64,000 nucleotides of DNA from Sordaria brevicollis (lineage: Eukaryota > Ascomycota > Sordariomycetes > Sordariales > Sordariaceae). The number at the start of each line of letters is the position of its first letter. The stretch's first letter is position 1. The notes beneath the pieces are model-generated. The model was given only the letters and a program-made list of their open reading frames with translations, did not search any database and was not told the origin of the DNA. Of this stretch, positions 25,822-36,749 are shown in pieces. The DNA is taken from the NCBI GenBank assembly GCA_033439795.1, contig JAUTDP010000017.1:310001-374000 (forward strand), written 5' to 3'. The position numbers and the translations under genes were made by a program.

Positions 25822-27884
25822 GAGACGTCTCTTTGCACTTGTTGACGATGGAGTTTTAAGGGTTGTTTGCGCTCCCTTTTTTACGAGGTTCATGTAAACT
25901 AGCATCACGTAATATGGGGAGCACCTCTTGCAGCATAGACTGGACTAAAAGTGGTTATGCGTTTTTCTTCATGTTATCATTCATTCAAAACGGTCCCAGT
26001 CCTCCAAGCGTTGATCTGAGGGTTAATGGTCATGACAAAGTCCCAAAAATTGCTTACAGGTGTTAGCGCGATGACCACTTCTACTGCTGTGCTTGATATT
26101 TTCTGTTACCACCAGCCTTGTCATCGCGAGGAAGAGTATGCCACTACCAAAGCATGGGCTTATATAGCGTACAACAATATCGTGCAACGTGTAATAGCGC
26201 ACATTAGTAATTCAGCGAATAAACAATATGATGTAAGCCTTGGGTCTCGGGACGAGACGAAGTCGAAATTACAGTTCCAATCTTCCCGGGAGTACAAAAA
26301 GTCCAAGTTAATTCTCCGTCCAGCTCCCAGGCTTCCCAGCTCCACTGTTCAAGATGAGGACGGAGCAGCGATCGACCCCGGAGCCCCGTCTGCTTGGGAT
26401 ATACCCTGGTCGACGATCACGGCATGTACTTGACGCAGCTGGACCACGGTGAAGTCTTTTTTTCTTCAATGCAAGCGAAACTTTTCTTTTATTTTCTTCT
26501 TCTTCTTGCAATTTCCCCAGGGGAAGAGATTTTGTTTCATTGGTTCTGTTTCACTACTACTTCCCAGTTCCCAGGCCTTGTCGCGAACCCCTTAAGTTCT
26601 TCAAGAGGTGTTGCATCAGCCTCCTTGTTTTTAGATTGCGGAGCGTTTTCCCATCGTAACGCAATCGAATGTATCGACCGACTATCGTATCGTGGTTTCC
26701 CCGTTGCCCGTTGCCCGTTGCCCGTTGCCGCATCACCCGAATCTCGTCACACCGCGCCCGTTATTCCGCACTTGATCGTTGTCAATATTGTGGTTCTTGT
26801 TTTTGATCAGTTGCTGGAGGTATAGGTAGGGCTCATTGTTTCGTTTCTTTGATGTTGGAGTTTCTGACACTGGGGATCGGGAAAGTTTCGAGGAGCGTGG
26901 GAGCCCAGATAAAACACTGTTCGGCGGATGTGGAGTCGAGGTCCAGAGGTTTGGACAAGATCAGTCAACATGAAAAACATGGCTGGACATGTATATGTGA
27001 ACACGGCAGTCGAGATTGGGAAACTCTATTTCGCTCGAGACCCGCAGTCCGATGATTGATGTCCTGCCCATGAGTCGATTCCACGCCCTCAAAACCATTA
27101 CACGAGGTTGTGGCGGCTTAAGGACTTCGGATGTTTGTTTTCTAGCGCGAACACCTCCCAAGGTCGTTCAACGGCCCCAAAGTGACAGATCGAAAATTCC
27201 AATTTTGGAACAAGCAGGCACAAGCAATAGCTGAATTTGGGTATGTGCTCTTTCTCTTTTTGGAAAAAGAGATGCGGCCATACTCGAAGTTTCGAACGAA
27301 AATTGGTGGGCTGGATGGAAGGACAAAGCGACGAGCAACAAAATCGGGACGGAACCGAAACATGTTTGTACGACGGTGATGAAGCGGGAGGTTATTGCCA
27401 GGACCCGGGATGTTTGATCTTGATCTTCGTTCTCTGTGCTTCCTTTCTATTTCTCTCGAAGAAAAAAAAAAAAAGAAAGAAAGAAATGGAAATTGAGCTA
27501 CATGGTAATGCACCGCATGTCCCAACACTATTGACGGCAAAGTCGAGGATGGACGATGTTGCGATGTTTAGAGGTAAGAGGCGATTAGTGATGCGCCACA
27601 GCATCTGATGATAGCCGGAGTTTGTCTTAGATCAGTAATTCTTGCGAAAGTTCAAGACCTGCGAATAGAAACTTCTTCACGTTGACGATTCGATATTTTG
27701 AAGGTAGGATGTGTGTTACTTCCGTTGCAAACTGCGTGCAGTTGAAAGATGAAGACGGAAGGTGAAAGTGTTGGAATTTGTTTAGCGAACAGTTCATCCG
27801 ATGTTGTTCCTTCGGGCAAAATTGATGAGTGCTCACGCCTATTTAGGTCTAGTGTGCTTTTTGGTCCCATAACAATAACCTAAA
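25822..27884. other. Gene-poor region downstream of eIF3a
   Basis: 3' end of eIF3a followed by about 2 kb without a supported gene. Small features: three tandem CCCGTTG units at 26700-26720 and an A-run near 27,460. Open frames on both strands are short and show no family resemblance. Confidence 0.5.
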
Positions 27885-27966
27885 GTGGATTAGTGGCATA
27901 GTGGTTCCAGCTCCACATCTTAAATCCACATCGGACGGAAGGTTGTGTGTTCGATTCACATCGAAG
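27885..27966 (+). other. tRNA-like block with RNA polymerase III promoter-like boxes
   Basis: TGGCATAGTGG at 27894-27904 fits the tRNA A box, and GTTCGATTC at 27949-27957 fits the B box, 44 bases further on; GTGTG/CACAT around the B box can form a T arm. The first half folds differently from a tRNA: GTGGATT (27885-27891) pairs with AATCCAC (27923-27929). No canonical acceptor stem or anticodon arm could be built, so this is not called as a functional tRNA. A tRNA-derived SINE head or tRNA relic is the best guess. The 14-bp minisatellite starts about 140 bp downstream. Confidence 0.35.
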
Positions 27967-28102
27967 GCGCAACTTTTCGAACTCCTACTTTGGGGGAGCT
28001 GTACGAGCAAGTCCTGGGCACTCCTCCATGGCGGGCAAACTCGCCATAGCGAACAACCAGCGAAAACAACAGCGAACGACAGCATCATTATCACCAGCGA
28101 CA

Positions 28103-28378
28103 ACCAGCGAAACAACACCAGCGAAACAACACCAGCGAAACAACACCAGCGAAACAACACCAGCGAAACAACACCAGCGAAACAACACCAGCGAAACAAC
28201 ACCAGCGAAACAACACCAGCGAAACAACACCAGCGAAACAACACCAGCGAAACAACACCAGCGAAACAACACCAGCGAAACAACACCAGCGAAACAACAC
28301 CAGCGAAACAACACCAGCGAAACAACACCAGCGAAACAACACCAGCGAAACAACACCAGCGAAACAACACCAGCGAAA
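28103..28378. repeat. 14-bp minisatellite, about 19.7 copies
   Basis: Nineteen complete and one partial copy of ACCAGCGAAACAAC without visible mismatch. Degenerate precursors (accagcgaaaacaacagcg) lie just upstream from about 28,056. Since 14 is not a multiple of three and the unit has no stop in several frames, it produces long repetitive open frames on both strands (such as TSETTPAKQHQRNN); these are by-products of the repeat, not genes. The uniformity suggests recent expansion. Confidence 0.95.
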
Positions 28379-30246
28379 TCTAAACCGCCATATACTACTA
28401 TCTATCTGCCATATAATCTGCCATATAATAACATATAATCGCTATCTATAACAAGCAAGTGCTCTGGGTTTTCACCAAGCGGTTTCCCAGCGAAGAATCA
28501 TTATTTTTTGCCATTTTTTTTTCAACCACTCCATATCCCCTTTCCTTTTCTGATTTGTTTTGGGATTCCTGCCAGCTGCTTTCTAACTCAGAGTAATAAT
28601 TTCCACTTGAGTGACCAGTTCAACTTGTATCTCAAGAACACCCTGGGCTATATGCAAGAAAAAGCTGTGGGCGATCATGGACACAAGCGCCATCGCTGTT
28701 GAAGTTTGCGCTTTGCCCATTGCCCCGATTTTCCAAATCCAGAGGAAGTTGACCATTCATGTGATGGTGGCTTCAGAACCTTCGGAATCTCTTCAAGCAC
28801 GAGTTTCTTGATGTGACGGGATCAGGAGACCAACGACAAAGGTATAGCTGGCTTCACACTCTTTTCTTTACTTTTGGTATCTCAAAAGAAATAGCTCGTA
28901 ACTATTGCCGCCGCCGTGGTCCTTAAACTGCTTACCTCACCAGTTGAGCTTTTCGTTAAAAGAAGGAGACACGAGCGAGAAATGGATTGAAGCAAGGAAG
29001 CAAGTTGAGGGAAGAACTCTTTGTCAGTCATCTGCAGGGTCCAGATGGGCGCTGTGGGGTACCTTGGATGGAGCGAATGCAGGTACCCGCTCCCTAAAGC
29101 AGCAAGACAGGGGCATCTTGACAGTTATCGCAGCTCTCCCAGAACATCATGAGTTTCTTCTTTCGTAGACAACAAAGTCGCATTGAAGATGCAGAGAAAG
29201 ATGGTCTGGACCTTTCGGTAAAGCACCTGTAAGTCCTCAATAATACTACCTGAGTGTCATGAACCTAAAGAGCACCATGATGATCAGATCAGATCAGATC
29301 ACGACCCGTCCCGTCACCTTCCTTTCCCCCGCATCCTGTTTTCAGCTGAAGCCGAACATGGAAAAGGACGTGATGGTTAGGTTAACGGAACCGTGGATCA
29401 AATCACAACCGATCCAAAGCCCCAAGCCCCAAGAGAGGGAACGATTCACTCAGGGGAGTTGGTTTGCCCCAAGTCCGTCCACGATAACAGAACCTCACAC
29501 CTGCGGTGAATTGAAAGTGTGATGGCCAACGCCATAAGCCCAACACGAGGGAGGGCTTGATATATAGGACAGGAAGAAGAACTCGAACTCGGTGATCCAG
29601 ACCCAGTGTGTCAACCCAGTTACCTAGCCATCTGTCTTAGTACCACGCCATGGCGTTGACAGCTCTCCTTCGAAGACACACGTGGAAGGACTCGGTGAGG
29701 GAGCCTCGCGTAAAACCTCGCTTTTCAGCTTGCTACCTTGCTTTGCTGTTCTCGTACTCACCCCAGCTTATCAAAACGCCTTTTCGACCTTTCTTCAAGT
29801 AACTCCTTCTCGCTAATCTGCAGGTCAGGTACCATGGCAGACGATATTATGTATGTATTTTGTTGTAGTATTCTTCACATGCACGGAGTAATCTTCTCTG
29901 CCGAGACGAAAACAACAGATTGGGAGTTCCATGATCTTTCCGTTTTCGAATCCGCATGGCTTCGGTGGACAGACCTTTTCAACGTGATGTGGCGTTTGTT
30001 GCGTTGCGTTGTAGACTGCACGAATGCCGGGAGAGACCAGCCTGGTATTTCCTTCGAGCAGATGTGTGGAGTGTATTTCGCAATGCCAGACTGCTTCATA
30101 TCGTGAACGCTTCGTTATCATGACGGTTATATAAGACTGCCCTCCAGACGATTTCGTTAAACTGTGTCTCTTGCCACTCCAGCGTCCGGCTCAAGTCCTT
30201 GCCAGCTACACCTCGGACTTCCAACAGCAACCCTTCACTCCTCACC
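28379..30246. other. Intergenic region upstream of the WSC gene
   Basis: Begins with CCATATA-type short repeats (28,388-28,440), and includes a (GATCA)n run at about 29,283-29,300. No supported gene. The final 100-150 bp, CT-rich and ending cctcaccATGg, is the leader of the WSC-domain gene. Confidence 0.5.
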
Positions 30247-32156
30247 ATGGCTTCGCTCACTCTGCGAGCTGCAGCCTTCGCTGCCCTCGCCTTGGGCGTC
30301 CAGGCAACAACCATCGAACTTCCTCCCTGCATTGACCCCTTCAGACCTTTCATCTACTCCGGCTGCTACGCCGACACTGGCAGCCCGCACGCCCTCAGCC
30401 TGCGCAGCCAGCTCGACCAGCAGGACATGACCATCGAGAAGTGCGTGTCGGTCTGCAAGGGCAACGGCTTCCGCTACGCCGGTCTCGAGTACTACGGCGT
30501 GTGCTACTGCGGCAACACCGTCAACGGCCAGGAGCTGGACGAGGGCCAGTGCAACTACCCTTGCACCGGCAACTCCTCGCAGATCTGTGGCGGTACCGAC
30601 ATCATCTCCATCTACCAGGACCCGACTTTCTTGCCGGTTGACGAGGTCACGGTGGCGGACTATGACCACCTGGGCTGCTGGACTGATGACTCTGAGTACG
30701 GGAGGGCGTTGGCCTATCCCCAGGATCAGGTTAATGGTCCTACCCTGACGACCGAGAAGTGCTTGCAAGCTTGTCGTGATGGCGGCTATCCGTTTGCGGG
30801 GACTGAGTTTGGTGGTAAGTAACTCGACTGTTGTGTAGACGAGAAAGCCATATGCTAATTGTTTAACCTCCAGGTGAGTGTTGGTGCGGTGTTGTCATTG
30901 GCAACGGAACCTTCTCTGCCCCTGATGCTGAGTGCAACATTGTTTGCAACGGAAACGCCAACCAGACCTGCGGCGGACGTGCTCGTCTCAACCTTTACGT
31001 CGCCGACGAGCTCCAGTCCCTCGAGCCTTGTGGTTATGTGCCGCCTCCCCCGGAGAGCAGCAGCACCTCTTCTGTCCCAGAATCCACGACGTCGACGAGC
31101 TCCCTTGCTTCTTCCTCTGCTCCTCCTGAAGAAACGAGCTCTGTCCCCGAGGTGACCAGCTCCGAAGCAACATCGGGAATCCCGTCGTCCACCACCACCT
31201 CTTACACCCTGAGTTCAAACACTGCCACTTCCAGCTCTTCCACCACCCTGGCCACCATCACCACCACACCACCCCCCAACACTACCACCAAGCCCACATC
31301 CACCATCACCTCCTCCATCTGCAAAGAAACCGTCACCCTCCCGCCCACCTGCGAATACAAGTGCGGCAAGTGGTGTTCCTCCCCTCTCCCCGACTGGGAC
31401 TCCCCTCAATCCTGCTTCCCCAGCCACGCCAACTGTTTCCTCCAAGTAGCCGCCTGCTTCAAGCAAGCCGGATGGCCTGGCGCTCTCGAATGCTTCGGCT
31501 TTGCCGAATGGTGTTCCGCTCTGAACAGCTACTGCAAAGGATCCGGTAGTAAACCAGGCTACGGCATCTGCTCCAAGAAGGATTTCTGGAACCACAAGCC
31601 TCCTTCGTATCCCGGTGGTCTTCCTCCTCCGCCCACAACGACGGTGATCACGGTTCCTTGTCTCCCTGTTAGCACTGGCAAGCCAGCAACTTCCACCAAG
31701 CCTGCCACTTCAACTAAGCCGGCTACGACAAGCACCAAACCGGCTACCACCACAAGCACCCAGTGCCCCATCCCCACTTCCACTTCCCTTTGCAACCCAC
31801 CCAAGGGCAACAAGCCTCCCGTGGGCGGCATTCCTTTGCCCGTGGTAACCTGCAACGACCTCCTTCCGTCATGGAACTCGGGCCATCACTTCAAACTGTA
31901 CACGGACTCGGACTCGTCCAAGTGCAAGTCGTATACCCGCCCTTCGTTCTCGCAAGCCTGCTTGGACGCGTGCCAGGAGCAGTACGATGATTGCGTTGAC
32001 GTGTACGCCAAGGGGTGCAAGGAGGGCAAGTACAAGACTGATTCGTACGCTGGGGCGGTGCTCAAGTGCAAGGAGCAGTATGGCGATTGTTGGTTGGCTA
32101 ATTGGGGGGTTAATCCAGGTCAGAAGTGTAAGGCTTGGGGGACGGGGCCTTGGTGA
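30247..32156 (+). CDS. Secreted protein with two WSC domains and Cys-rich C-terminus
   Basis: Exons 30247-30814 and 30874-32156, 616 residues. The 59-bp intron (GTAAGT...TGCTAAT...CCAG) splits a Gly codon inside the second WSC domain. Residues 1-21 are a signal peptide (MASLTLRAAAFAALALGVQA). WSC domain 1 spans about 33-125 (YSGCYADTG, GLEYYGVCYCGNT, CTGNSSQICGG) and WSC domain 2 about 140-235 (LGCWTDDSEYGRAL, CWCGVVIGNG, NQTCGG). A Ser/Thr-rich linker follows, then a Cys-rich module (about 338-430) and, after TKPAT repeats, a second one (about 515-616). No transmembrane helix or GPI signal is seen, so secretion or cell-wall binding is expected. WSC domains bind glycans. The Cys-rich modules were not recognised. 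Confidence 0.9.
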
Positions 32157-32715
32157 GGTGAATGTGAAGTGTGAGTGGTAGTAATGTGGACTGTGATATG
32201 GGAGAGACAATAATATGATGATAAGGGGCTTTGGAGGATGAGCAGTAAGTCGGGAAAGGGGTTATTCGCTTCTCAAATCCATGCTTTTTCCGTACGAGTG
32301 CGTACAACTTGTTTGTATATTTGACATAACGTAATACATCCGAATATTCGCAATCGAGTACAACAAGAAATCTGAGTCAAATATCAGCGTGGTCAACCTA
32401 AAAAGAAACAAGACTCTCGGTGCCTTACATCCTGACCCTTGCCAACAACAGCGCTTTCAACATACAGGATAATGGCTGGCTGAGCGCACAAGAAGGACCA
32501 AATGGGCGTTTTATTCAACTCCAAGGAACACAGAATGACGGTGCATGGTTCTTGTTGCCCCCTGAACGAAGTCTGACTCTCCCAAAGAGTTCAAAAAATA
32601 TATGATGTGTAGAATTTCAAACCCGAACGCCCTCGCTAATGCAATTTTGTGTGTATTTTCTGACCGATGACTGGGTCGCCCCTATTATCCCTGACGGGTC
32701 TTGGAAGGTTTCCGT
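32157..32715. other. Convergent intergenic region between the WSC gene and RPB6
   Basis: 3' regions of two genes facing each other. A short open frame (32,420-32,605, +) has no family resemblance and no support. Confidence 0.5.
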
Positions 32716-33433
32716 TTACTGCAGGAGCTCCTCGCAGGTCCAGTCCTCGTAGCTTCATGAAACATTAGCATGTGGTTCAACCTGCCAGATGGCCTGGAAG
32801 AGGAAAAAACTTACAATCCATCAGGCATGTAACGACGGACGATAAGAGGAATCTTCTTCTCGCGCAGCTCCTTGATGGCGATCTGAAGAGGATCCGTCTC
32901 GCCCTCGAGGTCAACCAGCACAGGCGCGTTCATGCTGCAAATGGCAATCCCTTGTCAGTCTCCCAGTTCCGTCCCAACAGTCTTCCGAAAGCCACCGGTA
33001 TGAACCCACCTGATCTGCAGAGCGCGTGTGCCGAGGATACGAGCCTTCTCGTACTTGGTCATATACGGTGTCGTCGTGCGCTGGTCGTTGGGGATCTTCT
33101 TGTCCTTATGGGATTTCTCATTGCCCTTGCCAGCGTTGGCGGCCGCGTTAGGATCACCCGACGTGACAATGTTATTATCGTTCTCGGCCTCGTCGACCTC
33201 ATCGCCAGGTCTGCCTGCTACATCGTCGTCCGCGGGCTCGGGTTCGGGCTCATAGTACTCATCCGGGTCCTCGTCGAAGTGAGGCTCGTCGCTGGCAGCC
33301 AGTTGTTAGAATCTCTTGGTCTGCGCATGAATTGCTGGGGTGAAATTGAGGGCCAATAGCTTGATGGCCAGTTGGCATGGGAAACCTACAGAGGCTCGCG
33401 ATCATCGTCACCGTGGTCACCGTAGTCCGACAT
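32716..33433 (-). CDS. RNA polymerases I, II and III shared subunit RPB6 (RPABC2)
   Basis: Four minus-strand exons, 33433-33390, 33291-33010, 32934-32815 and 32752-32716, give 160 residues. All three introns (98, 75 and 62 bp) are GT-AG and every junction has phase 2; branch sites TCTAAC, CTGAC and GCTAAT are visible. The N-terminus is acidic ([20 protein letters not shown]), as in RPB6 of all eukaryotes, where it is a casein kinase 2 target. The core [20 protein letters not shown], then [20 protein letters not shown] and [12 protein letters not shown], is the conserved omega/RPB6 domain that clamps the largest subunit. It ends [12 protein letters not shown]. It faces the TFIIIA-like gene across 628 bp. 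Confidence 0.95.
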
Positions 33434-34061
33434 GGTTGTTGGCTTTGCTATGGAAAAGGATCGATGATAAGGATGATAGGTAGATACGCTAGGCTGCAGC
33501 TGCACCAAGTATGTGGGAAAGCGTGTCACCCAGAGACGCGTGGGTGTCGAAGACTGGACGTGTTTGCCGACCGTGAAAGGCGCAGGGTGGTGAAGAAGGC
33601 GAAGGGCTGACAAAGGACGACAGAAAATTCGGGTGGGGCCCGTTGTCATGCAAGGCTGAACCATGCCAAGACATGGAAACTGGAAAAGGACATGGGGGTG
33701 GGGCCAATGGGGGTATCGACGTACGGTCTTCCAGGGCGTCTCGAATTGCTGAATGCTGGGAGGAAAAATTGCCTGCCGGTAGTCGGTACTGGAACACGCG
33801 GAAAACATCAGATAAACTTTTTGGAGCGGCAGGGACGGGACACCCACCCCGGACGAAAAGTCCAATCGGCAAGTGCAATGCAAAGGTTCCGTCACAAATG
33901 TGAAGTCTAAAAAATTCCAATACAAGCGAGTTTTCTCCAAATCTTGGAGCTCTCTCTCTCCAATGTTGAAGCTTCAACCTGGGAGCTTGCATCAAGATCC
34001 AGGGTAGAGGTAGCGGGCAGTCCACGGCCACCAGCGCTGCTGCTCCAGGCGAGGCCCCAAA
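33434..34061. promoter_or_regulatory. Shared divergent promoter region of RPB6 and TFIIIA
   Basis: 628 bp between the start codons of two genes transcribed in opposite directions. It must hold both promoters and leaders. No TATA box at a fixed place or named factor site is claimed. A 238-codon antisense frame through it is treated as noise. Confidence 0.7.
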
Positions 34062-35921
34062 ATGAAGCGGAAACAGGACGACGAGGGCCCTGATGGCCAC
34101 GACGGCGCCGACCTCGGGCTTGCTCAAGTTCAATCGTCCAAGAAAAGAGCTACCGATTGGGTCAAGCAGCAGCAAAAGAAGGAACAACACCCCCAGGAGG
34201 AACAATCAGAGGAGTCCCCCGCCAGTACAGAGGCCACACCTCATGGCAATAGCAATGGCAATGGCAATGGGCACGACAACGACAGCCCCGAAATCGACCC
34301 TGACTCGGCCTCGGTCGCCTCGGTCGCCAATACCTCTCTCACCCACGCCGGCCCGACGACCACGGTAGCTGCTACTAGTATCAACACTACCACGACTCGT
34401 GCTTCGCGCCGCTTCCCATCCGACCTCAAGACCATCAGGTGCACATTTGCCGGTTGCACCAAGACCTTCAATCGCCCTGCTCGTCTTGCGGCCCATCTCC
34501 GTTCCCACACCAACGATCGCCCGTTCAAATGTCCCTACGATGACTGCGACAAAGACTACCTCGAAGAGAAGCACCTGTCCCAACACATCAAAGGTTCCCA
34601 TACCAACGATCGAAAGTACACTTGCCCCGAGCCCGGTTGCGGAAAGTCTTTCGTGACCAATACACGACTTCGCCGCCATGCTCTCGTCCACGAGGGCGCC
34701 GACCGTTACCGCTGCCGCGGCTACGGAGACTGCGATCAGAGCTTCCGAAAGCACCAAACCCTCCAGAGACACATCCGAACCGCCCATCTAGGCCAGTCAG
34801 CGTACCCATGCGGTAACGACGGATGCAACGCTGGCTTCGACACTGCGAGCGCATTGAGAAGACATGTCGAGCGTGAACATGGAGACCTCAAGTTCTGGTG
34901 TGACGAATGCAACGTTGAAGCTGAGGGCGAGGACAATGGGGGGCGCCGCGTCGGATTCACCACTATGCTGCTGCTTCAGGCTCATATCAAGAAGGAGCAC
35001 AACAACTGCGCTTTCTGCGGTGTCAGATGCGGCACACAGAACGACATGATGCGCCACGTTGAGCTCTACCACTCAGCCAAGACGGTTGAGGACCGGAAGA
35101 CCATTGCTTGCACTTGGGAGGGCTGTGACAAGAAGTTCACGCGTGTCTCTAACCTCAACACCCACATCAAGTCAGCCCACGAAGGCCATCGTTTCGTTTG
35201 CGGACAAACCGACACCTACGACGCCAAAGTTCCCGATATTGCCGACTGGAATTTCGCAGAGGAGGGTTGTGGCCAAGGCTTTACGACCAGGGTGAAGCTG
35301 GAGGAGCACATTCTTCACGTCCACCTTGGGAAAAAGCGGCCGCCCAAGCTTTATCCCGTCCCTTCGATGAACGTTCAAGCTCAGCAAGCTCAGCAAGCTC
35401 TGTTGGACACTCGTGACCTTCGTTGTCCTGTCCTTGGGTGCGCCGCTCGCTTCATCCGTCATGCTGATCTGGACAGACATGTTCAGCAGGACCATGGCGA
35501 CGATGAGATCAAGCTAGAGCAACAGCCGCCGATGCAGCCTCCTCAGCTGTATGAGGCTGAGGAACAGAAAGCCACAGTGTCGTTCCCGAATACTGACATC
35601 CTTGACGCCGGCAACCTGGGATTTGCTATTGATCCTAGTCTTGAGCCTCAATTTCAGCAAGGAGAGCATCAGCAAGGAGATGTCCACTCTGCATTTACCC
35701 CCGCTGTCACTGCCCCTCCTACACAGATGGAGCAGTACACGAATGTACCGGTCACTGATGGCGGAAGTCTGGGTGCTGTGCCCTTCTGGTTTGGTGACCA
35801 TGGAGATCCGTTCTCACTTCAGCAGCAGGCGCCTGTCTTTGAGGACTGGGCTGCTGATATGCAGCTGTTGATGGGCGGTCAGGATGGTGAGAATTCGGAC
35901 CCGCAGCTTGCCAAAGCGTAG
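34062..35921 (+). CDS. TFIIIA-like C2H2 zinc-finger transcription factor
   Basis: A single exon of 619 codons; ATG context ccaaaATGa. The N-terminus (1-125) is charged and Ser/Thr-rich. From about 126 to 480 there are nine to ten C2H2 fingers; the first three, with CTFAGCTKTF, CPYDDCDKDY and CPEPGCGKSF and linkers like HTNDRPFKC, have the CxxxxC spacing and close packing typical of TFIIIA. Later fingers are spread out, with an insert after finger 8 (CTWEGCDKKF), as in fungal TFIIIA, then a last finger (CPVLGCAARF). The C-terminus is acidic and Gln-rich. TFIIIA binds the 5S rRNA gene internal control region and 5S RNA and recruits TFIIIC for polymerase III. Its divergent neighbour encodes a polymerase subunit. 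Confidence 0.88.
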   Translation: MKRKQDDEGPDGHDGADLGLAQVQSSKKRATDWVKQQQKKEQHPQEEQSEESPASTEATPHGNSNGNGNGHDNDSPEIDPDSASVASVANTSLTHAGPTTTVAATSINTTTTRASRRFPSDLKTIRCTFAGCTKTFNRPARLAAHLRSHTNDRPFKCPYDDCDKDYLEEKHLSQHIKGSHTNDRKYTCPEPGCGKSFVTNTRLRRHALVHEGADRYRCRGYGDCDQSFRKHQTLQRHIRTAHLGQSAYPCGNDGCNAGFDTASALRRHVEREHGDLKFWCDECNVEAEGEDNGGRRVGFTTMLLLQAHIKKEHNNCAFCGVRCGTQNDMMRHVELYHSAKTVEDRKTIACTWEGCDKKFTRVSNLNTHIKSAHEGHRFVCGQTDTYDAKVPDIADWNFAEEGCGQGFTTRVKLEEHILHVHLGKKRPPKLYPVPSMNVQAQQAQQALLDTRDLRCPVLGCAARFIRHADLDRHVQQDHGDDEIKLEQQPPMQPPQLYEAEEQKATVSFPNTDILDAGNLGFAIDPSLEPQFQQGEHQQGDVHSAFTPAVTAPPTQMEQYTNVPVTDGGSLGAVPFWFGDHGDPFSLQQQAPVFEDWAADMQLLMGGQDGENSDPQLAKA

Positions 35922-36749
35922 GACACTTGGCAGTATTACTGAATGGTTGAGAGTGTGTGATTTTCTCCTTTATATCATGTTATCATGGACAAACAAAAAC
36001 GAAGGTTCCGGGTGGGAAAGGTTCGCGGAAATATTGATACCCTTTTTGTTATGTGGCTTAGAAGCTGTGTGGATCACGGAGGGGAAAAGACTAGGTACGG
36101 TGTACGGTTTACGGAGTTTGAAAGGAATAGACACAAAAAGGTTGCGATCTATATGTACATCATACATGGTTCTCAGGCGCTTGATTGCAGATTGCAAAGA
36201 AAACAAGTGTTAGTCCTGTCATAATAATTCCAGGCGGACGTTCAGAAAATATTAGGGGGAAAACAACCATGGTGATCTATTTCAGTGTCCGGCTATAGTA
36301 GCTAGCTCTCAGCCCTCTTTATACTTGATCAAAAAGTTCCTCGCCCAAGCTCCGGGCCAGGTAGGTGCCAATCCGGACAAGGAGAAGAAGCTGACCAAAC
36401 TATTTATCTTCCCACGGTCGCAAAAACGATTGTAATCCCATTCTTTATACTTTTTCTCTCTCCCTTCTTTCCCGCCTCGATGTCGTCCGTCTAGTCTTTT
36501 ATCTCTCTTGGCTCGAGGTATACGTTCATACCACTTACTCTAGACCGTATCAACACCTCCATTCTTGATCCAACATCAACCAAACTACCACCAGGGTATA
36601 TCGGTAAACCATGCTCTACATGGTTTGTCGTGGCTGTTCAATCAGTCAGTCAGTTCAGCTACCATCCCAACCGTTCTTTCTTTCTTTCTTGATGGAGAAA
36701 ACGAACCTCAACCACCTTCCCTCCCTCCCCTTCTAAGCGACCTCTATCT
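35922..36749. other. Intergenic region, no gene recognised
   Basis: 3' region of the TFIIIA-like gene and 3' region of the low-complexity minus-strand gene. Short open frames only. Confidence 0.5.

Noticed and set aside
22597..25908. A 1,103-codon open frame on the strand opposite eIF3a
   Set aside because: It mirrors the eIF3a coding region almost exactly, is Leu/Gly/Val-rich with no domain, and begins at a non-ATG codon. Strong codon bias in eIF3a (few codons whose complement is a stop) explains it.
27849..28438. Long repetitive open frames in several reading frames over the minisatellite (LFRWCCFAGVVS type and TSETTPAKQHQRNN type)
   Set aside because: They arise mechanically from the 14-bp repeat, which lacks stops in many frames; codon content is dictated by the repeat.
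33489..34205. A 238-codon minus-strand frame between RPB6 and TFIIIA
   Set aside because: No family resemblance; it covers the divergent promoter and overlaps the TFIIIA start.
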